Of a DNA stretch of 10,742 nucleotides, positions 1-6,950 are shown in pieces; within the stretch, counting starts at the first letter, position 1; each line of letters opens with the position of its first letter. Made by a program: the position numbers and the translations under genes. Source of the DNA: Ruminococcus sp. (GTDB taxonomy: Bacteria; Bacillota; Clostridia; Oscillospirales; Ruminococcaceae); assembly GCA_019417865.1 (NCBI GenBank), contig DYCW01000389.1, positions 1 to 10,742 on the forward strand, given 5' to 3'. The notes beneath the pieces are model-generated. The model made no database searches. It was given only the letters and a program-made list of their open reading frames with translations, and had not been told where the DNA came from.

Positions 1-1
1 A

Positions 2-265
2 AGATGGAAACAGGTTTCAAGTGCTGACAATAATGCTTTGTCAAGGTATAAGATTAAAGAAATTTGGCATGTGATTACATATGATAAGGATCTTAGTGAT
101 GATAAGATTACGATGTTAGGACAGCAACGACAGATTTTTTATCTTGATGATAATAGTGAAAGATACCAAAGTGCAAGTTCACATATTGGTATGAAAGATT
201 ATGTCAGACCATTAAGTCAACTAATTTCAGATATTCGTAAAGAGCAGAAAGGTAAATCTAAGTGA
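2..265 (+). CDS. 3' end of an unrecognised protein (5' end outside window)
   Basis: The frame is open from the first bases of the window to a TGA at 263-265, so this is the last 87 codons of a gene that begins to the left. A TTG at 38 is the first possible internal start, but it has no convincing ribosome site and the frame continues upstream of it. The visible part is hydrophilic and mixed in charge, has no membrane segment, and ends in a lysine-rich tail (KEQKGKSK). I do not recognise the family. Its coding is clearly more AT-rich than argH just downstream, and a terminator follows directly, so it appears to be a separate transcription unit and not part of the arginine operon. Confidence 0.6.
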   Translation, partial: RWKQVSSADNNALSRYKIKEIWHVITYDKDLSDDKITMLGQQRQIFYLDDNSERYQSASSHIGMKDYVRPLSQLISDIRKEQKGKSK

Positions 266-269
266 TTTT

Positions 270-300
270 AAAAACGGCGGCATTAGTTGTCGCCGTTTTT
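270..300 (+). terminator. Rho-independent terminator after the upstream gene
   Basis: AAAAACGGCG (270-279) pairs with CGCCGTTTTT (291-300) around an 11-nt loop, and the 3' arm ends in five T. It starts five bases after the upstream stop codon. It ends only 23 bp before the argH start, which leaves no room for an argH promoter between the two. The A-run on the 5' side means it could also work leftward. Confidence 0.85.
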
Positions 301-323
301 CAATAACAGAAAGGAAGTTATCT

Positions 324-1703
324 ATGTCTTTATGGGCAGGAAGATTTTCAAAGGAAATTGATGCGGGTGTGAATGCCTTCAACTCCTCCATCGCCTTTGA
401 TGCGAGAATGTACCGGCAGGATATTCAGGGCAGTATTGCCCACGCCACCATGCTGGGCGACTGTGGGATTATTTCCAAGGAGGACAGTGCACAGATTATA
501 CAGGGCTTACAGGAGATTCTGGCAGATCTGGACAGCGGCAAGCTGGCGTTTGACCCCAATGCGGAAGATATTCATATGTTTGTCGAAGCAGAACTGACCA
601 AGCGGTACGGCGATGTCGGCAAGCGGTTACATACCTCTCGTTCCCGAAACGACCAGGTCGCATTGGATCTGCGGCTGTATCTGCGGACAGAAATTGCAGA
701 AATCCGTACACTGGTGCAGAAACTCTGCAAAACGCTGGTGAACGTGGCAGAGCAGCACACGGAAACCGTCATGCCGGGCTATACCCATTTGCAGAGAGCA
801 CAGCCAGTAACGTTTGCACACCATCTGTTGGCTTATGTGCAGATGTTATTGCGAGATTTGGGCAGACTGGATGACACCGAAAAGCGGATGAATGTCTGCC
901 CGCTGGGCAGCGGTGCATTGGCAGGAACAACGTATCATATCAATCGGGAACAAACCGCAAGTCTGCTGGGCTTTACTGCACCAATGGCAAATAGCCTGGA
1001 CGGCGTTTCTGACCGGGATTACTGCATTGAACTGGCAAATGCCATTTCGATGATTATGATGCACCTGTCCCGTTTTTCTGAGGAAGTCATTCTTTGGTGC
1101 TCCTGGGAATTTAAGTTTATTGAATTGGATGATGCGTTTGCGACGGGTTCTTCGATTATGCCGCAGAAGAAAAATCCAGATATTACGGAATTGATTCGGG
1201 GTAAGACCGCACGGGTTTACGGTGATTTGCAGACCTTGCTGGTGATGATGAAGGGAACACCGCTTGCATACAATAAGGATATGCAGGAGGATAAAGAGGC
1301 AATTTTTGATGCCGTGGATACGGTGAAGCTGTGTCTGGAAACCTTTATCCCGATGATTGCCACCATGACCGTCAGAAAGGACAATATGCGTGCCGCTGCT
1401 GCAAGGGGCTTTATCAATGCAACGGATTGTGCCGATTATCTGGTCAAGAAGGGAATGCCGTTCCGGGATGCCTATAAGATTTCCGGCACATTGGTTGCAA
1501 AGTGTATTCAAGAGAATCTGACACTGGAAACCCTGCCATTAGCAGAGTATCAGGCAATGACACCGCTGTTTACCGAGGATATCTATCAGGCAATCAGTCT
1601 GGAAACCTGTGTGAAAGGCAGAGTCTCTCAGGGGGGACCCTCTCCAGAAGCCGTTGCAGTACAGCTGGAACAGGTAAAGAAGATACTGGCAGAATGGGAA
1701 TAA
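324..1703 (+). CDS. argH: Argininosuccinate lyase
   Basis: Cytoplasmic lyase of the fumarase/aspartase superfamily that splits argininosuccinate into arginine and fumarate, the last step of arginine synthesis. The 459-aa length is normal for the family. Visible signatures are the HTSRSRNDQ motif beginning at H103, the THLQ motif with the probable catalytic histidine at H155, and the superfamily signature GSSIMPQKKNP at 275-285 with its mobile-loop serines. The ATG at 324 is preceded by AGAAAGGA at a suitable distance. It opens the arginine block; argG, often its neighbour in other bacteria, is not next to it here. The next gene starts eight bases after the stop. No promoter is visible in the 23 bp between the preceding terminator and the start codon. 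Confidence 0.97.
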   Translation: MSLWAGRFSKEIDAGVNAFNSSIAFDARMYRQDIQGSIAHATMLGDCGIISKEDSAQIIQGLQEILADLDSGKLAFDPNAEDIHMFVEAELTKRYGDVGKRLHTSRSRNDQVALDLRLYLRTEIAEIRTLVQKLCKTLVNVAEQHTETVMPGYTHLQRAQPVTFAHHLLAYVQMLLRDLGRLDDTEKRMNVCPLGSGALAGTTYHINREQTASLLGFTAPMANSLDGVSDRDYCIELANAISMIMMHLSRFSEEVILWCSWEFKFIELDDAFATGSSIMPQKKNPDITELIRGKTARVYGDLQTLLVMMKGTPLAYNKDMQEDKEAIFDAVDTVKLCLETFIPMIATMTVRKDNMRAAAARGFINATDCADYLVKKGMPFRDAYKISGTLVAKCIQENLTLETLPLAEYQAMTPLFTEDIYQAISLETCVKGRVSQGGPSPEAVAVQLEQVKKILAEWE

Positions 1704-1710
1704 GCTGCCA

Positions 1711-1899
1711 ATGAAAAAACGATTAAAATGGATTGTTCCGCTCTGCTGCCTTGCTGTACTGGTGCTGATACTGGGCGAATGCCTGATTGGTCTGGTCTGG
1801 AATTTAGGCATGACAGCGTCCAGAATCTGGCTGATTGTTGTCATTGTTGCCACCTGTGCGGTGAGTGTCTGGCTGGGCATACGGAACGAAAAGGAATGA
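1711..1899 (+). CDS. Small two-helix membrane protein, function unknown
   Basis: A 62-residue protein with a basic start (MKKRLKW), a first hydrophobic helix at about 8-30 and a second at about 39-57, ending in a short charged tail. It would sit in the cytoplasmic membrane as a hairpin. It starts seven bases after the argH stop, and its TGA overlaps the first of two possible argC ATGs, so it is tightly packed in the operon. The ribosome site is weak, suggesting it is translated by coupling to argH. I do not recognise a family. The hydrophobic pattern and placement support a real gene, but composition alone cannot rule out a decayed remnant. Confidence 0.6.
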   Translation: MKKRLKWIVPLCCLAVLVLILGECLIGLVWNLGMTASRIWLIVVIVATCAVSVWLGIRNEKE

Positions 1900-1904
1900 A
1901 AGCA

Positions 1905-2852
1905 ATGGGAGTAAACGTATTTATTGATGGACAGGCTGGGACAACCGGTCTGCGGATTTTAGACCGGTTTGCCAACCGGAACGAGATTACTTTGCTGCAA
2001 ATTGATCCGGAAAAGCGGAAGGATGCAGCAGAACGGAAGCGGCTGATTAACAGCAGCGATTATACATTTTTGTGTCTGCCGGATGCAGCCGCCAGAGAAG
2101 CGGTTTCATTGGTGGAGAATCCACATGTTCGTATCATTGATGCTTCAACGGCACACCGTACCAATCCGGACTGGGCATATGGATTTCCGGAACTGTCGGC
2201 AGCACATCGAGAGAAGATTCGTACTTCTAATCGGGTTGCTGTGCCAGGCTGTTATGCCAGCGGTTTTAATGCATTGGTGTATCCCTTGGTGCAGCATGGT
2301 GTGATTGCACCAACTTATCCAGTGCAGTGCTTTGCTGTCTCTGGCTACAGCGGCGGCGGAAATAAAATGATTGCAGAAATCGAATCGCCGGACTGTCCGG
2401 CAGAATCAAAAAGCCCGAGATTTTACGGCTTGGCAAACAATCACAAGCACCTGCCAGAGATGCAGAAAATTTCTGGTCTGGCAAATAAGCCGATGTTTAC
2501 GCCGATTGTAGACGACTTTTTCAACGGTATGGTGGTTTGCGTATCGGTACAGTCTGCAATTGCAGGACATACTGTGACACCGGAAGCGGTACATGCCATG
2601 TTTGCAGAACACTATCAAGGGCAAAATTTCGTGCAGGTGATGCCGCTGCTTTCGGCAGAAGAAATGACCCCGTTCAAACTTTCGTCCAATGATTTGCGGG
2701 ATACCAATCTGATGCAGATTTTTGTGTTCGGCAGTGCCGATCAAGTATTGCTGTGTGCAAGGCTGGACAATCTCGGAAAGGGTGCGTCTGGTGCAGCCGT
2801 GCAGTGCTTGAATATTATGATGGGCTTGGACGAGACAACAGGTCTGCTGTAA
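1905..2852 (+). CDS. argC: N-acetyl-gamma-glutamyl-phosphate reductase, type 2
   Basis: NADPH-dependent reductase that turns N-acetylglutamyl phosphate into N-acetylglutamate semialdehyde. The start FIDGQAGTTGLRI and the short length (315 aa from this start) match the type-2 ArgC branch and not the usual form of about 345 aa. The catalytic cysteine is C116 in PGCYASGF, and the histidine-rich active-site segment NHKHLPEM has H180 and H182. I chose ATG 1905 because AAGGA at 1891-1895 lies nine bases upstream. An in-frame ATG at 1896 touches that site directly and is unlikely to be used. The frame is open further upstream, but that part lies over the preceding small gene and looks non-coding. 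The stop overlaps the next start as TAATG. Confidence 0.93.
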   Translation: MGVNVFIDGQAGTTGLRILDRFANRNEITLLQIDPEKRKDAAERKRLINSSDYTFLCLPDAAAREAVSLVENPHVRIIDASTAHRTNPDWAYGFPELSAAHREKIRTSNRVAVPGCYASGFNALVYPLVQHGVIAPTYPVQCFAVSGYSGGGNKMIAEIESPDCPAESKSPRFYGLANNHKHLPEMQKISGLANKPMFTPIVDDFFNGMVVCVSVQSAIAGHTVTPEAVHAMFAEHYQGQNFVQVMPLLSAEEMTPFKLSSNDLRDTNLMQIFVFGSADQVLLCARLDNLGKGASGAAVQCLNIMMGLDETTGLL

Positions 2853-3550
2853 TGGCAACGTGGATGGTACATCTGCGGATGGCAGATGCTGTCCGGCAGC
2901 AGTTGCCGTGGATTCGTTTGCTGCCGGAGCTGCCGTTTACTGTGGGCAATCTTGCACCGGACGGCGGTGTAGAGATTGCACCGCATGTGTATGAGCCAGA
3001 TTCTGCAACGACCCATTGGACACCGACTGGAAAGAAACGGGATATTGATGCAGAAGCGTTTTATCAGGCGTATTTGCAGGAAAACATTCTGACAGCAGAT
3101 GCAGAGGCATTTTATCTGGGCTATTATGTGCATTTATTGACGGACGTGCAGTGGATTCAGCAAATATTACAGCCATTGAAACAGAAAATCGGCATTGTAC
3201 ATTTTACGGGGACACCTTATGATGCGATGCTCCGGCAAAATTTAACTTATCTGGAACAGGCGTATTGCAAAGAAGCGAAATCGTTTCCGGCGTGGGAGCA
3301 GGTGCAGAAAGCAAAGCTGTTCCCCAATCGGTATTTGCCCTATTATAGGGAACATACATTTACTGAGAAGCTGAAAGAACTACGGCAGCGATACGCAACG
3401 CCAGTGGAAAAGCCAGTAGAATTTCTGGTGACAGCAGCAGAGCTGGACAGTTTTGTAGAGCGGACGGTACTGCAAATTATAGACGTACTTGAGAAAAAGG
3501 GAGACATCCATCACAATCAGGAAAAGAGGAATGGAAATGAAAGCATTTGA
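2852..3550 (+). CDS. Zinc-dependent phospholipase C-like protein
   Basis: A 232-residue protein that starts in the stop codon of argC (TAATG). The beginning MATWMVHLRMAD, then FTVGNLAPDGG, a THW at 54-56 and the segment YYVHLLTD resemble the cytoplasmic zinc-dependent phospholipase C family (Pfam Zn_dep_PLPC) common in Clostridia. Likely metal ligands are H7, D37, H55, H94 and D98. There is no signal peptide or membrane segment, unlike the secreted clostridial toxins of this fold, so an intracellular metal-dependent hydrolase is more likely than a toxin. The substrate is unknown. The C-terminal half is less recognisable. No role in arginine synthesis is known for this family; its place between argC and argJ indicates co-expression only. 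It overlaps argJ by 14 bases. Confidence 0.8.
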   Translation: MATWMVHLRMADAVRQQLPWIRLLPELPFTVGNLAPDGGVEIAPHVYEPDSATTHWTPTGKKRDIDAEAFYQAYLQENILTADAEAFYLGYYVHLLTDVQWIQQILQPLKQKIGIVHFTGTPYDAMLRQNLTYLEQAYCKEAKSFPAWEQVQKAKLFPNRYLPYYREHTFTEKLKELRQRYATPVEKPVEFLVTAAELDSFVERTVLQIIDVLEKKGDIHHNQEKRNGNESI

Positions 3551-4808
3551 GGGCTATTCTTACATAGACGGCGGGATTTGTGCTGCAAAGGGATTCCAGG
3601 CAAGTGGGATGTACTGCGGCATTAAAAAGACAATGGCACCAGATAGCAATGGCGGGGAAATCGGCAGCGAAAAAAATGACATTGCATTGGTGGTTGCCGA
3701 TGTATGCTGTAATACTGCTGCTGTTTACACACAAAACAAAGTAAAGGGTGCACCAATTTTGGTGATGCAACGGCATCTGGCGGCAACGGGCGGCAAGGCA
3801 AGGGCACTCATTGCCAACTCGAAGAATGCCAATACCTGCAATGCAGATGGTGTCGAAAAGGCAGAGGCAATGTGCAAACTGACCGCCGAGGCACTGGGCA
3901 TTGCACCAGAAGAAGTTATGGTCATGTCGACTGGCGTCATCGGACAAATTTTGCCGTTAGAGCCGATTGAACAGGCAATTCCAACCTTGTGCAAAACGCT
4001 GTCACCGACTGGCAACCTTGCGGCAGCCACCGCTATTATGACCACGGATACCGTTTCAAAAGAAGTTGCCGTTTCTTTTTCACTGGGCGGAAAGACCTGT
4101 CATCTTGGTGGTATGGCAAAGGGCAGCGGTATGATTCATCCAAATATGGCAACGACTTTGAACTGTATTACCACAGATGCTGCCATTTCTGCAAAGATGC
4201 TGCAAACGGCATTGTCAGATGTGGTGAAGGTTACTTATAACTGTCTGTCTGTAGATGGTGACCAGTCCACCAATGATACCTGTATGGTAATGGCCTCCGG
4301 TCTGGCAGGGAATGCAGAAATCACAGTAGAAGATGCAGATTATGCGGTATTCCGGCAGGCATTGTACATTGTCATGATGAATCTGACCCGTATGCTGGCA
4401 AAGGATGGCGAAGGGGCAACAAAGCTGTTGGAATGTACCGTGTCGGGTGCAAAGGATTTGGATACCGCCATTGTGATTGCAAAGAGTGTGGTTTGTTCTC
4501 CCTTGTTGAAGTGTGCAATGTTTGGTGCAGATGCAAACTGGGGCAGAGTGTTGTGTGCCGTGGGTTATGCACCGGCAGAATTTGACATTCATGCAGTATC
4601 CGTAACCTTGGCATCCCGTGCCGGTTCTGTTCTGGTTTGTGAGCAGGGTGCAGGCGTGGCATTTTCCGAGGAAGCGGCAAAGAAGGTGCTGCTGGAAGAG
4701 GAAATTCAGATTTTGATTTCTGTGGGAGATGGAGCAGGTACCGCAACGGCATGGGGCTGTGATCTGACCTATGATTATGTGAAAATCAACGGAGACTATC
4801 GTTCCTGA
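3537..4808 (+). CDS. argJ: Bifunctional ornithine acetyltransferase / N-acetylglutamate synthase
   Basis: Transfers the acetyl group from N-acetylornithine to glutamate, closing the acetyl cycle. Many family members also make N-acetylglutamate from acetyl-CoA, which would explain the absence of argA. The proenzyme is 423 aa and should cut itself before the nucleophile T206 in the motif KGSGMIHPNMATTL, giving alpha and beta chains. The end of the alpha chain and the TTDAAI segment after the cut are typical. ATG 3537 lies six bases after AGAGGA; ATG 3531, two codons earlier in the same frame, is an alternative with AGGA eight bases upstream. The start lies inside the preceding gene, so the two are probably coupled. 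It is followed by a 406-bp gene-free stretch before argB that holds repeat copy A. Whether the enzyme is bifunctional or only recycles cannot be read from sequence. Confidence 0.95.
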   Translation: MKAFEGYSYIDGGICAAKGFQASGMYCGIKKTMAPDSNGGEIGSEKNDIALVVADVCCNTAAVYTQNKVKGAPILVMQRHLAATGGKARALIANSKNANTCNADGVEKAEAMCKLTAEALGIAPEEVMVMSTGVIGQILPLEPIEQAIPTLCKTLSPTGNLAAATAIMTTDTVSKEVAVSFSLGGKTCHLGGMAKGSGMIHPNMATTLNCITTDAAISAKMLQTALSDVVKVTYNCLSVDGDQSTNDTCMVMASGLAGNAEITVEDADYAVFRQALYIVMMNLTRMLAKDGEGATKLLECTVSGAKDLDTAIVIAKSVVCSPLLKCAMFGADANWGRVLCAVGYAPAEFDIHAVSVTLASRAGSVLVCEQGAGVAFSEEAAKKVLLEEEIQILISVGDGAGTATAWGCDLTYDYVKINGDYRS

Positions 4809-4844
4809 TCCATGGGATGAGAAAGATCCTGTAGTTTGGCTGTA

Positions 4845-5144
4845 CGCCGAAGGCGAATTGCGGTCAAGCTGGCTCAGCTTGGCGAGGGTGATTCCCCACG
4901 GTGTGGGGAAATGTCGGCGTAGCCGACAAAGGGGAAGGGCATCCTCTAAATAGGGGAACAAGCTGTTCCCCTGCAAAGTGAACGAGTTGGAATCGGTAAA
5001 CGAACGAGGAACAAGATATCGCTGTCCGCCCTCTGAAAAGACAAAACGGTATGTAATACAGAAATTTAGTGTGGTCAGACTGTAAATTGAGACACAGAAT
5101 AGGGCGGACAGCGGACACAGGCAGACAGCGAAGCGAATCTGCCG
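4845..5144 (+). repeat. Structured intergenic repeat, copy A (between argJ and argB)
   Basis: This fills most of the gene-free stretch between argJ and argB. In order it holds these hairpins: CGCC-GAA-GGCG (4845-4855); CAAGCTG-GCT-CAGCTTG (4865-4881); an 8-bp stem TTCCCCAC/GTGGGGAA (4892-4910); a 7-bp stem TGTCGGC/GCCGACA (4912-4928); a 9-bp stem AGGGGAACA/TGTTCCCCT (4952-4972); a long-range 13-bp stem 5020-5032 with 5101-5113; and GGCAGA/TCTGCC (5120-5143). Most loops are three bases. The same element recurs at 9762-10003. None of the stems ends in a T-run, so this is not a standard terminator. I cannot name the family; a structured RNA or a small non-autonomous mobile repeat are both possible. 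Confidence 0.8.
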
Positions 5145-5214
5145 GCGGCGTTTGAACTGTTTGATTTAGAATGAATTCACATCTATTGAAATGTATAGAA
5201 AGGGGTATTACAGA

Positions 5215-6081
5215 GTGGAGGAAAATTACAATAAGCTGCGTGCACAGGTTCTGGTGGACGCATTGCCTTATATTCAAAAGTATAATGATAAAGTTGTGGT
5301 GGTCAAATACGGCGGAAATGCCATGACCAATGAAACCCTGAAACAGGCTGTCATGAGCGATATTGTCCTGCTGTCGCTGGTGGGCGTAAAGGTTGTGCTG
5401 GTGCATGGCGGCGGCCCGGAAATTACGGATATGCTGAACCGATTGCAGATTGAAAATAAGTTCATCGGCGGTCTGCGTTATACCGACAAGGAAACGGTAG
5501 ATGTCGTAAAGATGGTACTTGCCGGAAAAGTCAACAAGGAGTTGGTTACCCTGCTGAGCCGCAATCGTGGCAAGGCACTGGGTCTCTGCGGCATTGATGG
5601 CGATATGCTGCGGGCAGAGCGGAAATTCGGTGCAAATGGGGAAGATTTGGGCTATGTTGGGGATATTGTCAGTGTGAATGAACAACCGATTTTGGATGCT
5701 CTTTCCAACGGTTATATTCCGGTCATTGCTACGGTTGCCTCTGACGAACTTGGTCAGACCTATAACGTCAATGCCGATACGGCAGCCGCCCGGATTGCGG
5801 CACAGTTGCGGGCAGAAAATCTGATTTTGATGACAGATATTGCTGGATTGCTGCGGAATAAGGAAGACCCCTCTACTTTGATTCCCTATGTCAATGTCAG
5901 CGAAGTACCGTTCCTGAAGCGGAAAGGTATTATCTCCGGTGGTATGATTCCAAAAATTGACTGCTGTGTGGAGGCGGTTCGCCGTGGTGTCAAGAAGACT
6001 GCGATTATTGACGGTAGAGTGCCGCATTCGATTTTGATTGAAACGCTTTCCAGTGAGGGGATTGGTACGCAGTTTCGGTAA
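5215..6081 (+). CDS. argB: N-acetylglutamate kinase
   Basis: Amino-acid kinase family enzyme that phosphorylates N-acetylglutamate at the gamma-carboxyl. Key residues are K31 in VVKYGGNAM, the glycine loop GGGP at 65-68, the YNVNADTAAARIA substrate segment, and the C-terminal GGMIPKI and HSILIE...GIGTQF segments. The N-terminal stretch ahead of the kinase core, with ALPYIQKY, corresponds to the helix found in arginine-inhibited hexameric enzymes, so feedback inhibition by arginine is likely. I chose the GTG at 5215 because AGAAAGGGG (5196-5205) sits nine bases before it; this gives 288 aa. An in-frame ATG at 5191 lacks a ribosome site and would add eight atypical residues. A weak promoter-like pair, TTGATT (5161) and TATTGA (5184) with a 17-bp gap, lies just upstream. 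Confidence 0.95.
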   Translation: MEENYNKLRAQVLVDALPYIQKYNDKVVVVKYGGNAMTNETLKQAVMSDIVLLSLVGVKVVLVHGGGPEITDMLNRLQIENKFIGGLRYTDKETVDVVKMVLAGKVNKELVTLLSRNRGKALGLCGIDGDMLRAERKFGANGEDLGYVGDIVSVNEQPILDALSNGYIPVIATVASDELGQTYNVNADTAAARIAAQLRAENLILMTDIAGLLRNKEDPSTLIPYVNVSEVPFLKRKGIISGGMIPKIDCCVEAVRRGVKKTAIIDGRVPHSILIETLSSEGIGTQFR

Positions 6082-6104
6082 GCGACGACAGAAATGAGGA
6101 AATC

Positions 6105-6950
6105 ATGAAACACGCTTGTCCCCAGTGTGGGAAAAAATTTGACTATGAAAAAGAGGGCTGGATTTGCCCGTTTTGTGGGATCGTGGTACTTGCCAGTACA
6201 GAGCAGGAAATGCATCAGGCAGAACAGCTGAAAAAAGAGCAGAAAAAAGAATCACAGGCGTTTCCCGATCAGACGTATCGTGTGCCGCAGAGAACCACCG
6301 TACGGAAAAACGTCAGGAATAAGTTGGTCAGTATGTTGTTTTCTCTTCTGCTGATACCAGTGATTTTGCTTGGCGTTTTGATTGGGACAGCGTTTCCAAA
6401 GCTGCAAAGGCAGATGGAGGAGCGAAAACAGCAGATGGAAACGGGTGTTTCCTATGTAACGGAACAAGCCGAAATGAAGAAAACCCTTTCTGTTCCGCCG
6501 TATACGCTCTGTATTCAGCAGGCATATTTATATCCCACGGCTCTGGCTGCTCCACCGAAAAACGGACAGTATCTTGCCGTTTCCTACAGCAATGCCGGAA
6601 AAAACTCCAAGAGCAGCATTCAGCGAATCAAGGATGTGGCATGGGCGGCTTTACGGGATGATACAACAGGCAGTTATCTGTTGCCGTTATATATCGGCGA
6701 TATCAGCGGCAGCGAAACGGTACAGCAGGCATTAAGGGAACAGGGAATTGACCAGGAATTTCGGTCAGAGAGCGGCATTCTGCTGTTTTTGTTACCGGAT
6801 ACAGCGGATTTAGACACACTGACACTTTGTGTGTTTGCTGGAACGGAGAGCGAAAACAACCATACCTATGGTCGGGATGCGGTCAATATTGAACAGATGT
6901 ATGAAATTCCGTTGACTGTGACAGAAGCACCGGAGGGAACGACAGCATGA
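6105..6950 (+). CDS. Zinc-ribbon single-pass membrane protein, function unknown
   Basis: A 281-residue protein. Residues 5-24 form a zinc ribbon with paired cysteines C5/C8 and C21/C24 (CPQC and CPFC). A charged linker with many K, E and Q follows. A single membrane helix spans about 74-97, then a charged, probably helical stretch to about 127. The remaining part is a mostly beta-like domain of about 150 residues that would lie outside the cell. GAGGAAA lies just before the ATG, 23 bases after the argB stop. Proteins with an N-terminal zinc ribbon, one helix and an outer domain are common in Firmicutes and mostly uncharacterised. It overlaps the next membrane protein by four bases, so the two may act together. 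No link to arginine synthesis is known to me. Confidence 0.8.
   Translation: MKHACPQCGKKFDYEKEGWICPFCGIVVLASTEQEMHQAEQLKKEQKKESQAFPDQTYRVPQRTTVRKNVRNKLVSMLFSLLLIPVILLGVLIGTAFPKLQRQMEERKQQMETGVSYVTEQAEMKKTLSVPPYTLCIQQAYLYPTALAAPPKNGQYLAVSYSNAGKNSKSSIQRIKDVAWAALRDDTTGSYLLPLYIGDISGSETVQQALREQGIDQEFRSESGILLFLLPDTADLDTLTLCVFAGTESENNHTYGRDAVNIEQMYEIPLTVTEAPEGTTA

Noticed and set aside
846..1511. 221-codon minus-strand frame antisense to argH
   Set aside because: Antisense to a well-supported gene, with cysteine- and histidine-rich low-quality sequence typical of shadow frames.
4845..5144. CRISPR array
   Set aside because: The hairpins differ from each other in sequence and have no regular spacer lengths; there is no repeated unit within a copy and no cas gene.
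5166..5185. TGAATTCA near argB as a possible ArgR box
   Set aside because: A full arg box needs two TGAAT-like half-sites with proper spacing. Only a single overlapping palindrome is present, and no second match was seen upstream of other arg genes.
4864..6027. Long minus-strand open frame (387 codons) covering argB and repeat A
   Set aside because: It lies antisense to argB, which has full family motifs. The predicted peptide has no recognisable domain and no ribosome site was evident. It is a shadow of the plus-strand codon pattern.
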